In this document: positions 1-11,088 of the stretch, piece by piece
How the letters are laid out: each line of letters begins with the position of its first letter
Numbering within the stretch: the stretch's first letter is position 1
Assembly (NCBI GenBank): GCA_005765155.1
Contig: VCCP01000002.1
Location: forward strand, 868,001 to 932,000
DNA from: Zelopaecilomyces penicillatus
Lineage: Eukaryota; Ascomycota; Sordariomycetes; Hypocreales; Pseudodiploosporaceae
Direction: 5' to 3'
Length of the DNA: 64,000 bases
Translations under genes and position numbers: made by a program
The notes under the pieces: generated by a model
Database searches by the model: none
Told to the model about the DNA's origin: nothing
Seen by the model: only the letters and a program-made list of their open reading frames with translations

Positions 1-570
1 CCGGACCCCTAGTCAATGATGGACTGTACCATCCAAAGTTGAAACGAAATTCTTATCCTTCTGTCTCGGCAACAGTTGACGACGTCGACGAAAGAAGAAC
101 ACTCTCCAACGTCAGACTTTGCAGTTGTCCTTTGTGTGGGTGTGTCCAAAGTGTCTCGGAACCCCGGGCCAGCTGCTGGTCTCAGCCCGTCAGTCAGACA
201 TTTGTGACGCCGTCAATACCACACTCGAGACAACGAGCCACAAGGTAACAATAAGCTACTACTTTGTCTTCATCCCTTGGCCAAGCTTAGCCGCGCGCAC
301 ACCAGCCTTTGCTATGCCCATTCGTCAAGAACGCTGCGTGTCTCTCCTTCTACACCTTGTTGTGCCGTCATGGAAACTGCGGTGGATGGCACTTGCACTT
401 ATAAGCCGGCTTTGATAGTTGACTAATTTCCACTCCATAGAGCAACTACAAAGAAAAGACCTTCGCCTCTTCCTTTCCTCTCCGTCTTTGTTTCTCTCTC
501 GTCTCAGACTCCATCTCTACGCAACAACGCAATCCATCACAGATAAGGGAAACAATTTAATCAGTCAGCC
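1..570. other. 5' flank of the dehydrogenase-like gene
   Basis: No gene was recognised here. The last ~110 bases before the ATG at 571 (about 460-510) are pyrimidine-rich (CTCTTCC-type runs), as is usual for the promoter or 5' leader of filamentous fungal genes. The short open frames in this stretch start with non-ATG codons or have no protein-like composition. Confidence 0.5.
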
Positions 571-2084
571 ATGCCACAGTCTCTGCGATTGCTTCTGGGC
601 GCTGTCTGCGCCGGTTTGCTGGCAGCCCCTGTCGCAGCAGACTGCGCTCGCCTGCAGCCGACATCACAGCCAGTGACGGCACCTGGCGTCCAGTACAAGG
701 TCCTGGCCAATGGCCTGAAGCGTCCTCGAGGCATTACTGTCGACTCCGAAGGCAACTTGCTGGTGGTGCAGAAAACAGCAGGCATCCAGCGTATTGTCCT
801 CGACGAAGCCAAGGGCCTGGATGTCTGCGTCCAATCCAGCTCCAACCTTGTCCCAGACACAAAGGTGAGTTTTGCAACATAGACATGCCAATATGATGCC
901 GTTCTTTGCAACCTTTCGGGACAAAGAGGCTGACTAGACCGTGGCCATTTCTAGCTCAACCATGGCATCGCTCTCTCTGCCGATGGCAAGACGCTCTTCG
1001 CATCCTCAGATAATGACGTCTTTGCCTACCCCTACAATGCTGCCACAGGCAAAGCTGGCCCCGGCAAAAACCTCATCACAGGCATGGCACAGACAGACCA
1101 TGTGTCGCGGACTCTGTTGATCCCCAGACACAACCCCAACATGCTCATCGTCTCCCGAGGATCTAACGACAATGTCGATGAAGGAACTATGGACATCAAA
1201 TCGGGACGTTCTCAGCTTCGCATCTTCGACATCGGCAAGCTCCTGGCTTCCAACGCTCCGATCCAGTACACTGATGGAGCTGTGTTGGGGTGGGGACTCA
1301 GGAACAGCGTCGGCGTCGCGGACCATCCCCGAACCGGCGGCATCTGGTCAGTCGAGAACTCGCTTGATAACATGATGCGAGGCGGCGTCGACGTTCACGA
1401 GAGCAATCCAGGCGAGGAGTTGAATTACCATGGTAGGCCCAACGACACCAGGAGCGACATGTACGGCAAGAACTATGGATATCCGCAATGCGTATCCATT
1501 ACGGACCCTTCCACTGTTGCCAACTATCCAGGCGGCGCTGCTGTTGGTAAGCAGATGACAGGCGACCACACGGCCGAGGGCCACGGCGACGACTACTGTG
1601 CCAAGAAGGTGTTGGCGCCTCACATCACGTTTGGATCCCACTTGGCTCCTTTGGATCTGAGGTTTTTGGACAACGGCGCCGCGGCACTTGTCTCAATGCA
1701 CGGAAGCTGGTAAGTGACCCTGCCGGGACTTGATCACACGAACATGTCACTCGGACAAATGTATTGCAACGTGCGGCTAACAGAAGCAACAGGAACCGAA
1801 AGCCTCCAAATGGCTACCGCCTAAGCCGTGTTGACTTTGGATACAATGGCTTCCCAGTGGAGCCATCTACCAGCACCAAAGGAGAGGTCCAGCTTATGTG
1901 GAACGCCGACAACTCCAACTGCCCTGGCAAGTGCTTCCGACCGGTTGGACTTGCGCTCGATTCAGGTGCTCAAGGAGGCAAGAACCGGCTCTTCATGACG
2001 AGCGATGCGACGGGCGAGATCTTTGTTGTGACTGGCATCGACGGATCGCTGAGACAGAAACGACAGTTTCGATGGACTTTTTAA
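571..2084 (+). CDS. Secreted glucose/sorbosone dehydrogenase-like protein
   Basis: Three exons, 571..864, 955..1709 and 1793..2084, give 446 aa. The donors are GTGAGT and GTAAGT, and both junctions keep the frame (the second rebuilds the Trp of HGSWNR). Residues 1-23 form a signal peptide: a basic start, a hydrophobic core, then an Ala-rich cleavage region. The mature part looks like the six-bladed beta-propeller of the soluble quinoprotein glucose / L-sorbosone dehydrogenase family, with blade motifs GITVDSEGNL, LNHGIALSADGKTLF, GLRNSVGVADHP, HGSWNR and RPVGLAL. Family members oxidise sugars with PQQ or act as extracellular propellers of unknown substrate; the substrate cannot be told from the sequence. 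The length is typical for fungal members. There is no GPI or C-terminal membrane segment, so it is probably released outside the cell. The family call is strong; the enzyme activity is inferred. Confidence 0.88.
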
Positions 2085-3017
2085 AAGTGGAAACCAGGCG
2101 TGGGACGTGGATGAAATGAGTAAACGAACATGAGTTATCTATCCTTGTTACGATATGTTTATGTAGTAGGTAAATAAGACATGCACAGACACGCATGTCG
2201 GTATATACGATGAATTGTGCCTAGCGAGCATCTTGTGTTGTTTCATCTCTACATGAGCGTGCAGTCGATGTTGATGATGCAAGGTATTTAGACGGACTGA
2301 GATGACGTGGATGTGTGGAGTTCAGACACATGTCCCACGTCTCCACAGGTGAGATGGCTGGGGCGGCCCGGTAGCTTAATGGCAGGTGGCTGGGGCAACG
2401 CCTCAGTTTGTTGTGCCCCGCCCCAGCTCTGTCTGCACGCACTCTCACTTGCCAGCTTGTGAGCACCAACCGAGACACACAGACCGACAACTCAAGACAT
2501 GTTGGGCTGGTGCATGTCACCCACGGGCTAACCGCGAGCCTCTTCCTCTTCCTCCTATTCTTTCTTCTTCTTCTTCTATTCTGCAACAAAAACCCAACCG
2601 AAGCCCGACACGCGAAAGCAATTTCACCTAGCACGAGGCTATGACAGGGCCGAGGATCATGTCAAGACGTGGATAAACGGGGGATCACTTCTCGTGAGAC
2701 CCAAAAGCATCAGAGCTGAAAACAACCTACTTTTTTTCTTCTCCAAAACTCTCTTTCTTCAAGCGTCAAAATCAACAACGTCATTTTGTGGCAGAAGGGA
2801 ACCTTGGAGCGGGGAGAACAAGAACCGCAAGCATAAGCCTATTGTTGACGACTTGCTTTGATCACTGCGATTACGACACTGGGCTCGAGCATTACCTCTC
2901 ATAGAGTTTTGTTTTAGATGTGACAACCAGTCTGAAGACGGACCAACTTTATCGCAAACCTCATTGAGCAGCTGGGGGAAGAGAGAAGCTTGAAACCAAC
3001 AATCCCATTAACAAACG
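2085..3017. other. Intergenic, 3' flank and promoter
   Basis: A stretch of about 930 bases lies between two genes on the same strand. Around 2540-2580 there is a CT-rich run, and 2730-2760 is T- and C-rich, fitting the promoter or leader of the gene starting at 3018. The opposite-strand open frame at 2221..2634 has a non-protein-like composition and was not accepted. Confidence 0.4.
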
Positions 3018-4049
3018 ATGCCTACTCTGCCACGCCTTGCGTCGCGGCCCGGCGGCGTCGGCAATCCTCACCTACCCGTCATATTCCACCCAGGCGCAGC
3101 GCCTTCCCGTCGCAGCCTCGAAGATGTTCGCAAGGACGAGACGATATTACTACTAGACTCGACAAAGCTCAACGACATCGAGGCTACCACCATAACTCCC
3201 GCAACCACCACTACCACCACACCCATTGCAGTCCTCGTCGCTGCCCGCCAGCAACCATCATCGGCCCCTGCGCCTGGCCCTCCCAGCACCACTTTCGTCG
3301 CTATCCCCAGCACATACGGCGGCTTGAATAGCTCGCCTTCCCCTGGCGTCGTGGTTGGCATCACGCTCGGCTCCGTCGCTGGGTTTTTGCTGCTTCTGTT
3401 TATTGTGTACTCAGCACTTGGCTTTGGTCCCATGGTTGGCGTCATGGCTCGCGGCGGCGGCGGCGCCAATGGGGGTGATGATGAAGATGGCGATGGAGGA
3501 GGAGGAGGGGGTACATATACTGCTGGCCGCAGTGTCTTGAGCTTCCGGACTCGAGATGAGAAACACCATAATCACAGCCACAAACAACATCGCCGCCCGA
3601 AATCAAAAGCCCCTTCCCGTCAACCCCGCGCGACCGAGCTCTTCGAAGTCCGCACCCGACAACGTGTCGTCGAGCGCGAACCCCCCGTCATCATCGAAGC
3701 CGCCCGACGCCGCCCACGATCCCCCTCCCCACCCTCCTCGCTTTCCGCCGGGCCACCACCACCTCGACCGCCGCCCATGCACAACATGCGCCCGCCGCCC
3801 CCACCGCGCGTTGTCTCCGACTACTCAGACTCCGAGTCCGACTCCTACGATGAAGACGAGGTCGTTGTCATTGAGGAGCATAGCCCGCCACGCCGCCGCC
3901 GAAGCCGAAGCCGCAGCCGCAGACCCCCAAGTAGCAGTAATGGCCCGAGCAGTATGAGTAGAGGCCCGAGCAGCAGCCGGGCAGACCGTAACCAGGAGCG
4001 GCGTCATCGGTCCAGCAACTACCGAGGCGATAGCAGAAGCCGCTACTAG
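3018..4049 (+). CDS. Single-pass membrane protein with Arg/Ser-rich tail
   Basis: Intronless ORF of 343 aa. The family was not recognised. Residues 55-110 are rich in Thr, Ser and Pro, as in fungal cell-surface stalks. Residues ~111-133 are one clear membrane helix of Val, Leu, Ile and Gly. A Gly/Asp-rich linker follows (~145-165). The rest is a long basic, disordered tail with Pro runs, an acidic Ser/Asp/Glu patch (~265-285) and many Arg-Ser dipeptides to the end. There is no obvious N-terminal signal peptide, so the helix may act as a signal anchor. Similar small surface-stalk plus membrane-helix plus basic-tail proteins are common in Sordariomycetes and usually have no assigned function; a sensor- or scaffold-like role is only a guess. 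The first ATG after a purine-rich leader was used as the start. A possible poly(A) signal AATAAA lies at 4067-4072. Confidence 0.75.
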   Translation: MPTLPRLASRPGGVGNPHLPVIFHPGAAPSRRSLEDVRKDETILLLDSTKLNDIEATTITPATTTTTTPIAVLVAARQQPSSAPAPGPPSTTFVAIPSTYGGLNSSPSPGVVVGITLGSVAGFLLLLFIVYSALGFGPMVGVMARGGGGANGGDDEDGDGGGGGGTYTAGRSVLSFRTRDEKHHNHSHKQHRRPKSKAPSRQPRATELFEVRTRQRVVEREPPVIIEAARRRPRSPSPPSSLSAGPPPPRPPPMHNMRPPPPPRVVSDYSDSESDSYDEDEVVVIEEHSPPRRRRSRSRSRRPPSSSNGPSSMSRGPSSSRADRNQERRHRSSNYRGDSRSRY

Positions 4050-4772
4050 TGCCTTGGAATGTAGAGAATAAAAAAGGCACAGGGTGGGGGACGCAACTCA
4101 CTAGTTGCGGTTTGCATGAGCGTTTTGTTTTGTTTTCTTCCATTTCTCTATGGGATATACGCTATATAAACATGAGCTACGGTGGACTTTTTTTTTTTTT
4201 TTTTTTTTGTTGAGCTCGTTTATGACCACCTTTCTAATGAAGCAGGTGTAGCATATTGGGGGGGGGGGGGGGTGTTTGATCAGTTCCAGCTTTTGAGCGT
4301 TACTTCACACATAATCTGATGATAATTACACTTAAATATATATATAAGTATATGCAAATATACAGTTGAGCATGCTCAAAAAGTATTCCAAGTCATTCAC
4401 GTTTTTGCGAGCCAATGCTATCATTCCTCGTCCCATTTAATATACGACTGTCAGGTCGTAGAGCAAGTACCTACCTACTATGGAATACAAGCTCACCCAG
4501 TTTGGGCTAGATACATACATGCGTGTCGGTGCGTCGTGCCCATCTCACAATATTCACATGTCCATAGCAAACACCAAGTTCCCGCTGTATATCCTATGCT
4601 TTTCCTCACATTGTCCACACATGCTGCCTCGAAAGAGAATAGGGGTATAAGACGTGCGATCCAAAAGGTCCCTCCAAAGAAAACTAAACCATTCAGTCCA
4701 CATCCAAAAGAAAGAAAACAAAGATTCTTGAAAGCTTTTGCGTAGTACGATAGTCGGAAGATGTCGTTCCCG
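4050..4772. repeat. Convergent 3' flank with homopolymer runs
   Basis: Intergenic space between two genes that end toward each other. It contains a 21-base T run (4188-4208), a 15-base G run (4258-4272) and an AT-rich stretch near 4330-4365. No gene seen. The homopolymers are simple repeats whose lengths may vary between isolates or be miscounted in assembly. Confidence 0.8.
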
Positions 4773-7700
4773 TTACATGACCATAGGCCCACCGTCGTCG
4801 TTGCCCCCATCGGCTTGCCCTCCTGGGCCTACGGCATTGGGTCCATTACCGCCACCGCTGTGGTTTCCATTTTGCTGTCCACCAAAGAAGAACGTATCAA
4901 AGGGATTCATCTGCTGTCCACCATCGGCATAATCATTGTGCATACCCTCCCAATTGATACCAAAACCCAGATCCAGCTGTGCCTGGTCAATGCTTCCCAT
5001 GTCTCCATTGGGGGCGGCATTCAACGTCTGCAAAAACTCCAACGTCTGTGCATCTGGATAGTCTGAAGAGCCTTGCATGCCTAATTGCTGGCCTATGAAT
5101 GAGTTGCCCCCGCCAGAAACCGAGTGCTGAGATCCCATCCGTCGAGGCATTGATGGTGACCGCACTAGAGATGGATCCACCGCACTACTACCATCATGGC
5201 TCATTGTCCTTTCCCCTGGGCTGGGCCGGCTGAGACCTCGGGATTGTGTCATGAACGTGTCTGTATCAAATGTTTTTGCTTTTGCAAGTGATGGTGATGT
5301 TAAGTCACCCGAGCCGGAGAGGCCAGGTGACGATAGATTATCAGATATAGATAGATCAAACTGAAACGGCTGCTCAGACTGGTGGTGTCGATGGCGTGAT
5401 GGGGGCTTGATTGATGAAGGTTCGGGTGCTGATGTCCAATTGGTGGTGTCTCGCCTTTGCCGACGTGGTTGTTGAACTGGTGAGCCAAATCCACCGCTAG
5501 AGCTGGCCATCTTGATAGTCGCTTTTGCTGTGCGATCAAAAGCATCGCGGCATGTTTCCGCGGGGGGGCATTTATCAATCATGTCTGTAAAAACTGATTT
5601 CGCTGCAAGAATTGTAAAGTCCACTTCATCCATCGTCTATTATCAGGTTAAATTCAGCTCCGAAAAGTGCTAGTCAAGGGGTTATTTGTAAGAATGACTA
5701 CATACCAGACGGCTTCGCACGATAGGCGAATGCCAGATAGCATAGAGATACGAAATTCCCGCCATGAAAAGGTGGTGTGTTGAGAGATATGTGTAGCTGA
5801 CGAGGCCACTGAGATGGAGCTGTCGGTATATGCGCAGTATCTTCTGTCCAGCCTCGGCAACTTTCAGGTAAATGCGGTCCTCATCTTCACGCAGTTCCGC
5901 AGTAAAAGCAGTTGGGCTATTCACTTCATTGGAAGTATTGTACTCTCCTTCAAACATGGCAGGAACGCTGAGACTTTGTCTGTAGAGCATCACAATGGCT
6001 TGCCAATAGTTGAGCTCAAGAAACTCGGTTGAAAAGGCCACACCTGTCTCATGCCTTGTTGGCGCCGACGTTTTCCAATGGTAAAGCCTTCTATCTATAT
6101 CTGCCCGCCATGATCTAAAAGAGTCAAATTGAACCAGATATGGGGAAGGTGTATGCCTGTTCATCTCAGGGTAGGTATAGGTATGATTCCCTGTTCTTGC
6201 CATCTGCGCTTGGTTATACTGCAAAACCTGGATGATCTCAGATTGTAGTATCCGTAATCGGAAATAGTGATGGGCGACATGTTTGTAACTCGGCTGGTCT
6301 TCCCCATCGGGTGCCTCCAGGAATCCATTTGGAGTGATATAATCATCATCTAGCACCGAGGGGAGTTCCGTGGTGATGACTTGGTCGTTAATACCAAACG
6401 GCCTGCCTACACAGGTACTCACCAGACGATCGAATGAATATGTGCACCACCAAAGACGTCGCCGCAGGTCTCGAACCCATAGGCGACGACCTCGGTCAGG
6501 GCCACCACCAACGTTGCCCTCTCGGTGCTGACCAGCGCTACCGTTCTGTTCATGTTCTGCTGGTTGATCTGCCATCGCGGTGTCGATGTCCACTCCATCC
6601 TCATAATGCAGGCCCAGATCTACAGCAAGGCGCACTGCAACTCCAGTGATGTACCTAAGATGTCAGAGAATTAGTAAAGAGAGAGAGAGAGAGAGAGAGA
6701 ATCCGAGCTAGGGATGAAACGTTAGCCTGGGAGCAGAACGTACCATAAACCCGGTGGGACAGGACGAAGGAGAGCAAAATTGGCGAGAAGCAACACAGCT
6801 TGTAACACCTCTAAGCCGCCGCCGCTATTACTTAAACACGACTCTAAATGAACGATGGCGCTCGCATGATACTGTTCCGGCTGACACTGATCACTACTTT
6901 GTTGCAACGCCATCTTAGTATTACCCGTAGTAGCTTCTGTCTTGACCGGCTCGCCGACGATGACACCACATCCAATCGCAAAAACCATATTGAGCATATA
7001 TAGATCCCGTGCCCCAAGGGCGTGGCCATTGTTTGAATAGGCATGCTCAAATATCCGCATGAATTCGCCGCGATGCAGGATGGGTATCTGCGGGTTCGCA
7101 TGCTCAAAGTATAATGTAACTAGTCTCATCCCTACATCCCTATTAGGAAATGAAGCAGGCTGGATTGTCGGCTTGGTATGGAGGCCAAAAAAGGAGTCGC
7201 GCATTGATGTACCACTCCCAATTTGATGGTGAAATCCAGGTCGCTCACTTGTACCGTTGTTGTCAGACACAGAATATTGAACTGCAGCAAAAACAACCCT
7301 AGCGAAGGAGACACCAGATGTGGAGGCGAGGGACCTCGGCTTTGAGGGGCTGACTATATTCAACATCGCCGGACTCTGTCCATCCTGCTTTTTAGATTTC
7401 AGAGACTCTACAGCCTGGCTCTGCGGTCTTGGTATGTGGCGTTCATCAACCTCGTGTTGCGTTGAGTATCCGGTATCGGGTGGAGGTAGCGCATTACTTG
7501 CATCGATGCTCGGACGTGAGCACAATTCCAAGTTTTCTGCCGGTGGGAAGGGAATGTTACTCGAGACGAGAAGCTTCTCTAGCTGCTCAACCCTGGTTTC
7601 GAGATAAAACACATAGCTATGGCATATTGTCAGCAACAACATCAAGACAGGCCTGCCCGCGATCTACACATCGCTTGAACTGAGCGACCAAGTGGTCCCG

Positions 7701-8091
7701 GATCTCATCCTTACCTGCGAGGGATCTCCTTCTTTGTAATGGGATCATAGCCCACACAAGCCACGCCAGCCTTGGCGCAGCTCGCACAACTGGGAAGCTT
7801 CTGGTCGCATCTATTTTTCCGCAGGCGACAACGGTTGCAAGCGCTCACGTTACGAAAGTTGCTGCTCTGGCCAGCTCTAGCGGCCGCGGCTGCTGCTGCT
7901 GCTGCTGCTGCCGCACTGCTGTTTGTTGTTCCTCCGGCATCCGCAACACCAACGGCGTGGGCAAGATCGCTCGGGAGCTGCTCCGAGGGACTCGAGTGGC
8001 CATTACGAGGAGAGATATCGTCGAATGAAGACTGCCGCTGTCGCTTGAGGCTCGGCTGAACGTCCGGAGAGGGCGGAGCATGTGCGGGCAT
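4773..8091 (-). CDS. Zn2Cys6 transcription factor, PPR1-like zinc cluster
   Basis: Four exons on the minus strand, 8091..7715, 7616..6744, 6654..5706 and 5636..4773, give 1020 aa; all three junctions keep the frame. The zinc cluster has Cys85, 88, 95, 102, 105 and 112 (C-x2-C-x6-C-x6-C-x2-C-x6-C). It is followed directly by a linker and coiled coil (KKEIPRSYVFYLETRVEQLEKLL-type) that closely resembles yeast Ppr1. A run of about a dozen Ala precedes the cluster. The middle region (about 250-600, with HPQIPILHRGEF and the RRLWWCTYSFDR motif) is the fungal-specific transcription factor domain PF04082. The C-terminus is Gly/Asn/Gln-rich, like an activation domain. It should be a nuclear DNA-binding regulator; its targets are unknown, and resemblance of the cluster to Ppr1 does not prove pyrimidine control. 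The ATG at 8091 is the first in its frame. Intron 2 carries a CT repeat. Confidence 0.9.
6678..6701. repeat. GA/CT dinucleotide repeat inside an intron
   Basis: About eleven GA units lie inside intron 2 (6655..6743) of the Zn2Cys6 gene. On the coding strand this is a CT tract ending roughly 20 bases before the 3' splice site, where a polypyrimidine tract could help splicing. Confidence 0.85.
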
Positions 8092-11088
8092 GATTTCAAG
8101 CAGAGCGGGGGGCACCGCACAAGAACGCTGTCGAGCAAAAACAAGTGCGATGTAATCCGACGTACGGCTTAACAAATCGCGGATGCGACTGGGCAGCGTT
8201 CGGGCGGGTCGGGCTTTCAATCACAGCGCCGCAAGATTCTCCTCCGACTAAACAATCAATGAGAAAGAGATAGAAAAAAAAGGGTTCGCAGATTAGATAG
8301 AAGCCGCGCAACCCAGTGCTTTTCCAAGTCAATGCGACTTCTAGGTTTGTCGTTCAACGTGGTGATGCTATGCTGGGCCTTCGGTACAGTAGCCCATCGT
8401 CCACCGAAGACGGTCGCAGGTGAACTGTAGGTGGGATTGAGCTGGGGATTGACCAGTCAAAGGGGCGTCGTAATGCGGCAGCGCAGGTCATGACAATGGG
8501 GGGCGAAGCCGGTAAAACAAGACGAGTCAAAAGGCGACAGCCACAGCATCAACACCAATGACCCATGAAGCGACAGTGGCTACCGCAGACTGAGAGAGGC
8601 AGGGCCGTGGTTCGTCAGCAATCAGAGATGATGAGATAAGTAATAAGCTGATGCTATCCCGCGGCGACACGATAACGGCAGCGTAGAGCGCGAAGTACTC
8701 GGCTATCTGGTTGCAAAATATACACCGGCGTCGGCGGTCAGTGAGGGCAATCAAAAGCTGAGAAGGCAGCAGCGACGGTGGTGGTGTAAGAGGGGGAGAA
8801 GGAGGCTGCTGTTCTTGGTTTCTCCAATCCGCTTTGGAGTAACGAGTAGTGATAACTGCCTCGCTAACACTCTTGCTTTACTACATGGGTCACGGTCCGT
8901 CCGGGCCAGTGCTAACGTCCTAGCAGTATAGTTGTTGCCACTACGTCCGTCGAAGTTGCAGGGCAGGTTGGACCGCCGTACATGAGGGGCCGTCTGGTTT
9001 CTAACGCGAGCAGGCACGAGCAAGGTCAGCCAAAGGTCAGTGACAGCAGGAGAGACCAGGCTATGGATAATAGTAAGTACGAGGTATTAGTGTAGGCGAG
9101 CACTGGGCTGGGCTGCAGATTACGGGGCCGCTCCGCGCAAACGCGCTCCAAAAGGCGCTCCTAGACCGAGGCTGATAAGTGTTACATACTGTGCATTACT
9201 CCAGATAGCGATGCACTAACGTGTTCCTGTCGTGCGAGGCAGCCACTGCCAAGTGCCAACCAGGACCGCAAGCCCGACGGAGCCACGGTTGCAGCGAGCC
9301 AACGACGCCACAAGTCTGCCAGGGAGAGCCAATGGTGCGGTCTTTTCGCTCTCTCTCGCCCTCGCCGTCTCCGCCCTCACACGCTGCAAAGGGTAGTTCA
9401 CCTGTAGATACGAAAAGAATGCGAGGGCTGAGGGGAGAGCTGGGGAGGGCAGGAAACAGTTAGTCTTGCGTATAGTAGTTGACCTAACTACCTTAGTAGT
9501 ACCTTAGGTCCTCTAATTCAACATTAAGTGCCTAGCAGGTACACTCGTCGCCGTTTTGTGTGTGTGCGTGTGCGTATTTATCCTTATCTCATACAAGGCA
9601 GGTACATGACGGTAATGAACAGTGTCAAACAAGACAAATGCATAGGAGGGGGTTATACTGCTGCACAGCGCAAATCAGTCAGGGGGTTGGCTTGCGACTC
9701 AATGCGCGATATTACTGTACAAATACGTTCACGTGCATGCGCGGTGTACGTAATTGCCCGTAGGCGGCGGGGAGGGGAGCAGGAGGACAATTCAACACTG
9801 GCTTGTCGTTGATGTGTTTGCTACCTGTCAATCCCCTCAGATGCCGAAAAGGGGTGGAGGATAAACGTTCTAAAATCTGGGGTAGATGAAATGGGTGGTG
9901 GGTTCATGGCCTAATGCTCAGCCTGGTGCCAGTCTTGCCAGACAACGACACATGTAGATAATGTTACCGGCAATCTGCTGCCGATTTCCGGTCCCGTCCC
10001 TCGTATGTTCAGATCCAAAACACAATGCCGTGCCTGCATAAGGGCAAGGCATGTATGAGTTTGCTGGCGGCGTGCCGAGTTGCATCCACCGCGTGGGCTT
10101 CGCGTGGCCTTTGGTGTGGAATTCTTCTCCCCCCCCCTTCAACTTTAACCTTGATTCCAAAATAGACATAGACACCACCGCCGCGTGCGCGCATTGGCTG
10201 GTGTCGGCATTCGGGTGCACCTATCGCGACAAGTTTGAACCGTTCCGTATCTAGCTGGAGGAGCATAACTCACCATGCTCGTCTGTCAAGTCAATGTGTT
10301 TGATTCGTATATGTAGTACTTGTTCTTTGGACATATGTAGTCAAGTCCCTCGCAAGGTCTTTGTCGTACAGTGTAGCCAATGTGAGTGTTTGTGAGATGA
10401 ATGTCTATTACTCTTTCCAAATGAGTTATTGCTGCCTTCACCTCATCATCAAGACTATTTGTTTGAATGTAGAAAAACACATCATCTCCGTTGCTCCGTC
10501 TGTTCCGAACTGTTCTGCAATACAGTATGTGGATTCCCAAATCCCCTTTGCCATGGCCCTGTTATCATGTCTGTTGCCCTGTCCTTGAGCCTATGATATC
10601 CCATACCCATCATTGGGCAGATTACAAAATGTAGAATTTTCCATGCAACCACGCGTGGAAACCGGAGCTCCTCGCTCAACAGTCAAGCACGCGTTTCGGC
10701 CTACTTTGCCATGCTCTCCAACCCCTTTTTTCCCGTTTTTATCTTTCTCTTTGCTTTTCGCCTGAACGATGCTGCATGTTTTGACCCTTTCATGCATAAA
10801 ACCCGAGATCCCATCCCCTGAACAAGTAAAATAAAAAGAAAATCAAAATCAAAAAGCGTCATGAGTCCTCATTTATCCCGGTCGTCCGCAAAGTCTATGT
10901 GTTGTGAAAAGCGCTCGCGCAGTGAAAAGAAAATAACGCCAAATTGCTGTAGTTGCTGCCTCAAAAAAATGGGTATTGCGCGAGTCGATAAAGTGGACAC
11001 CGATTAATAAAAAAATATAGATCGAAGAAGTTAGATGTGAAGAATGGAAATGGTGTCCGTCCCAATGGTAGAATATTTCAAACCGAAT
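8092..11088. other. 3 kb intergenic: promoter of regulator, 3' side of transporter
   Basis: No gene was found. The left part holds the promoter and leader of the Zn2Cys6 gene (reading leftward from 8091); the right part is the 3' flank of the MFS gene. Short structures seen include an inverted repeat GACCTAA/TTAGGTC at 9481-9487 and 9504-9510 with a 16-base loop. Open frames here are short, and those at 9216-9463 and 9918-10266 overlap on opposite strands without protein-like features. Confidence 0.45.

Noticed and set aside
2221..2634. 137-codon minus-strand ORF
   Set aside because: Low-complexity Arg/Ser reading of a CT-rich leader on the other strand.
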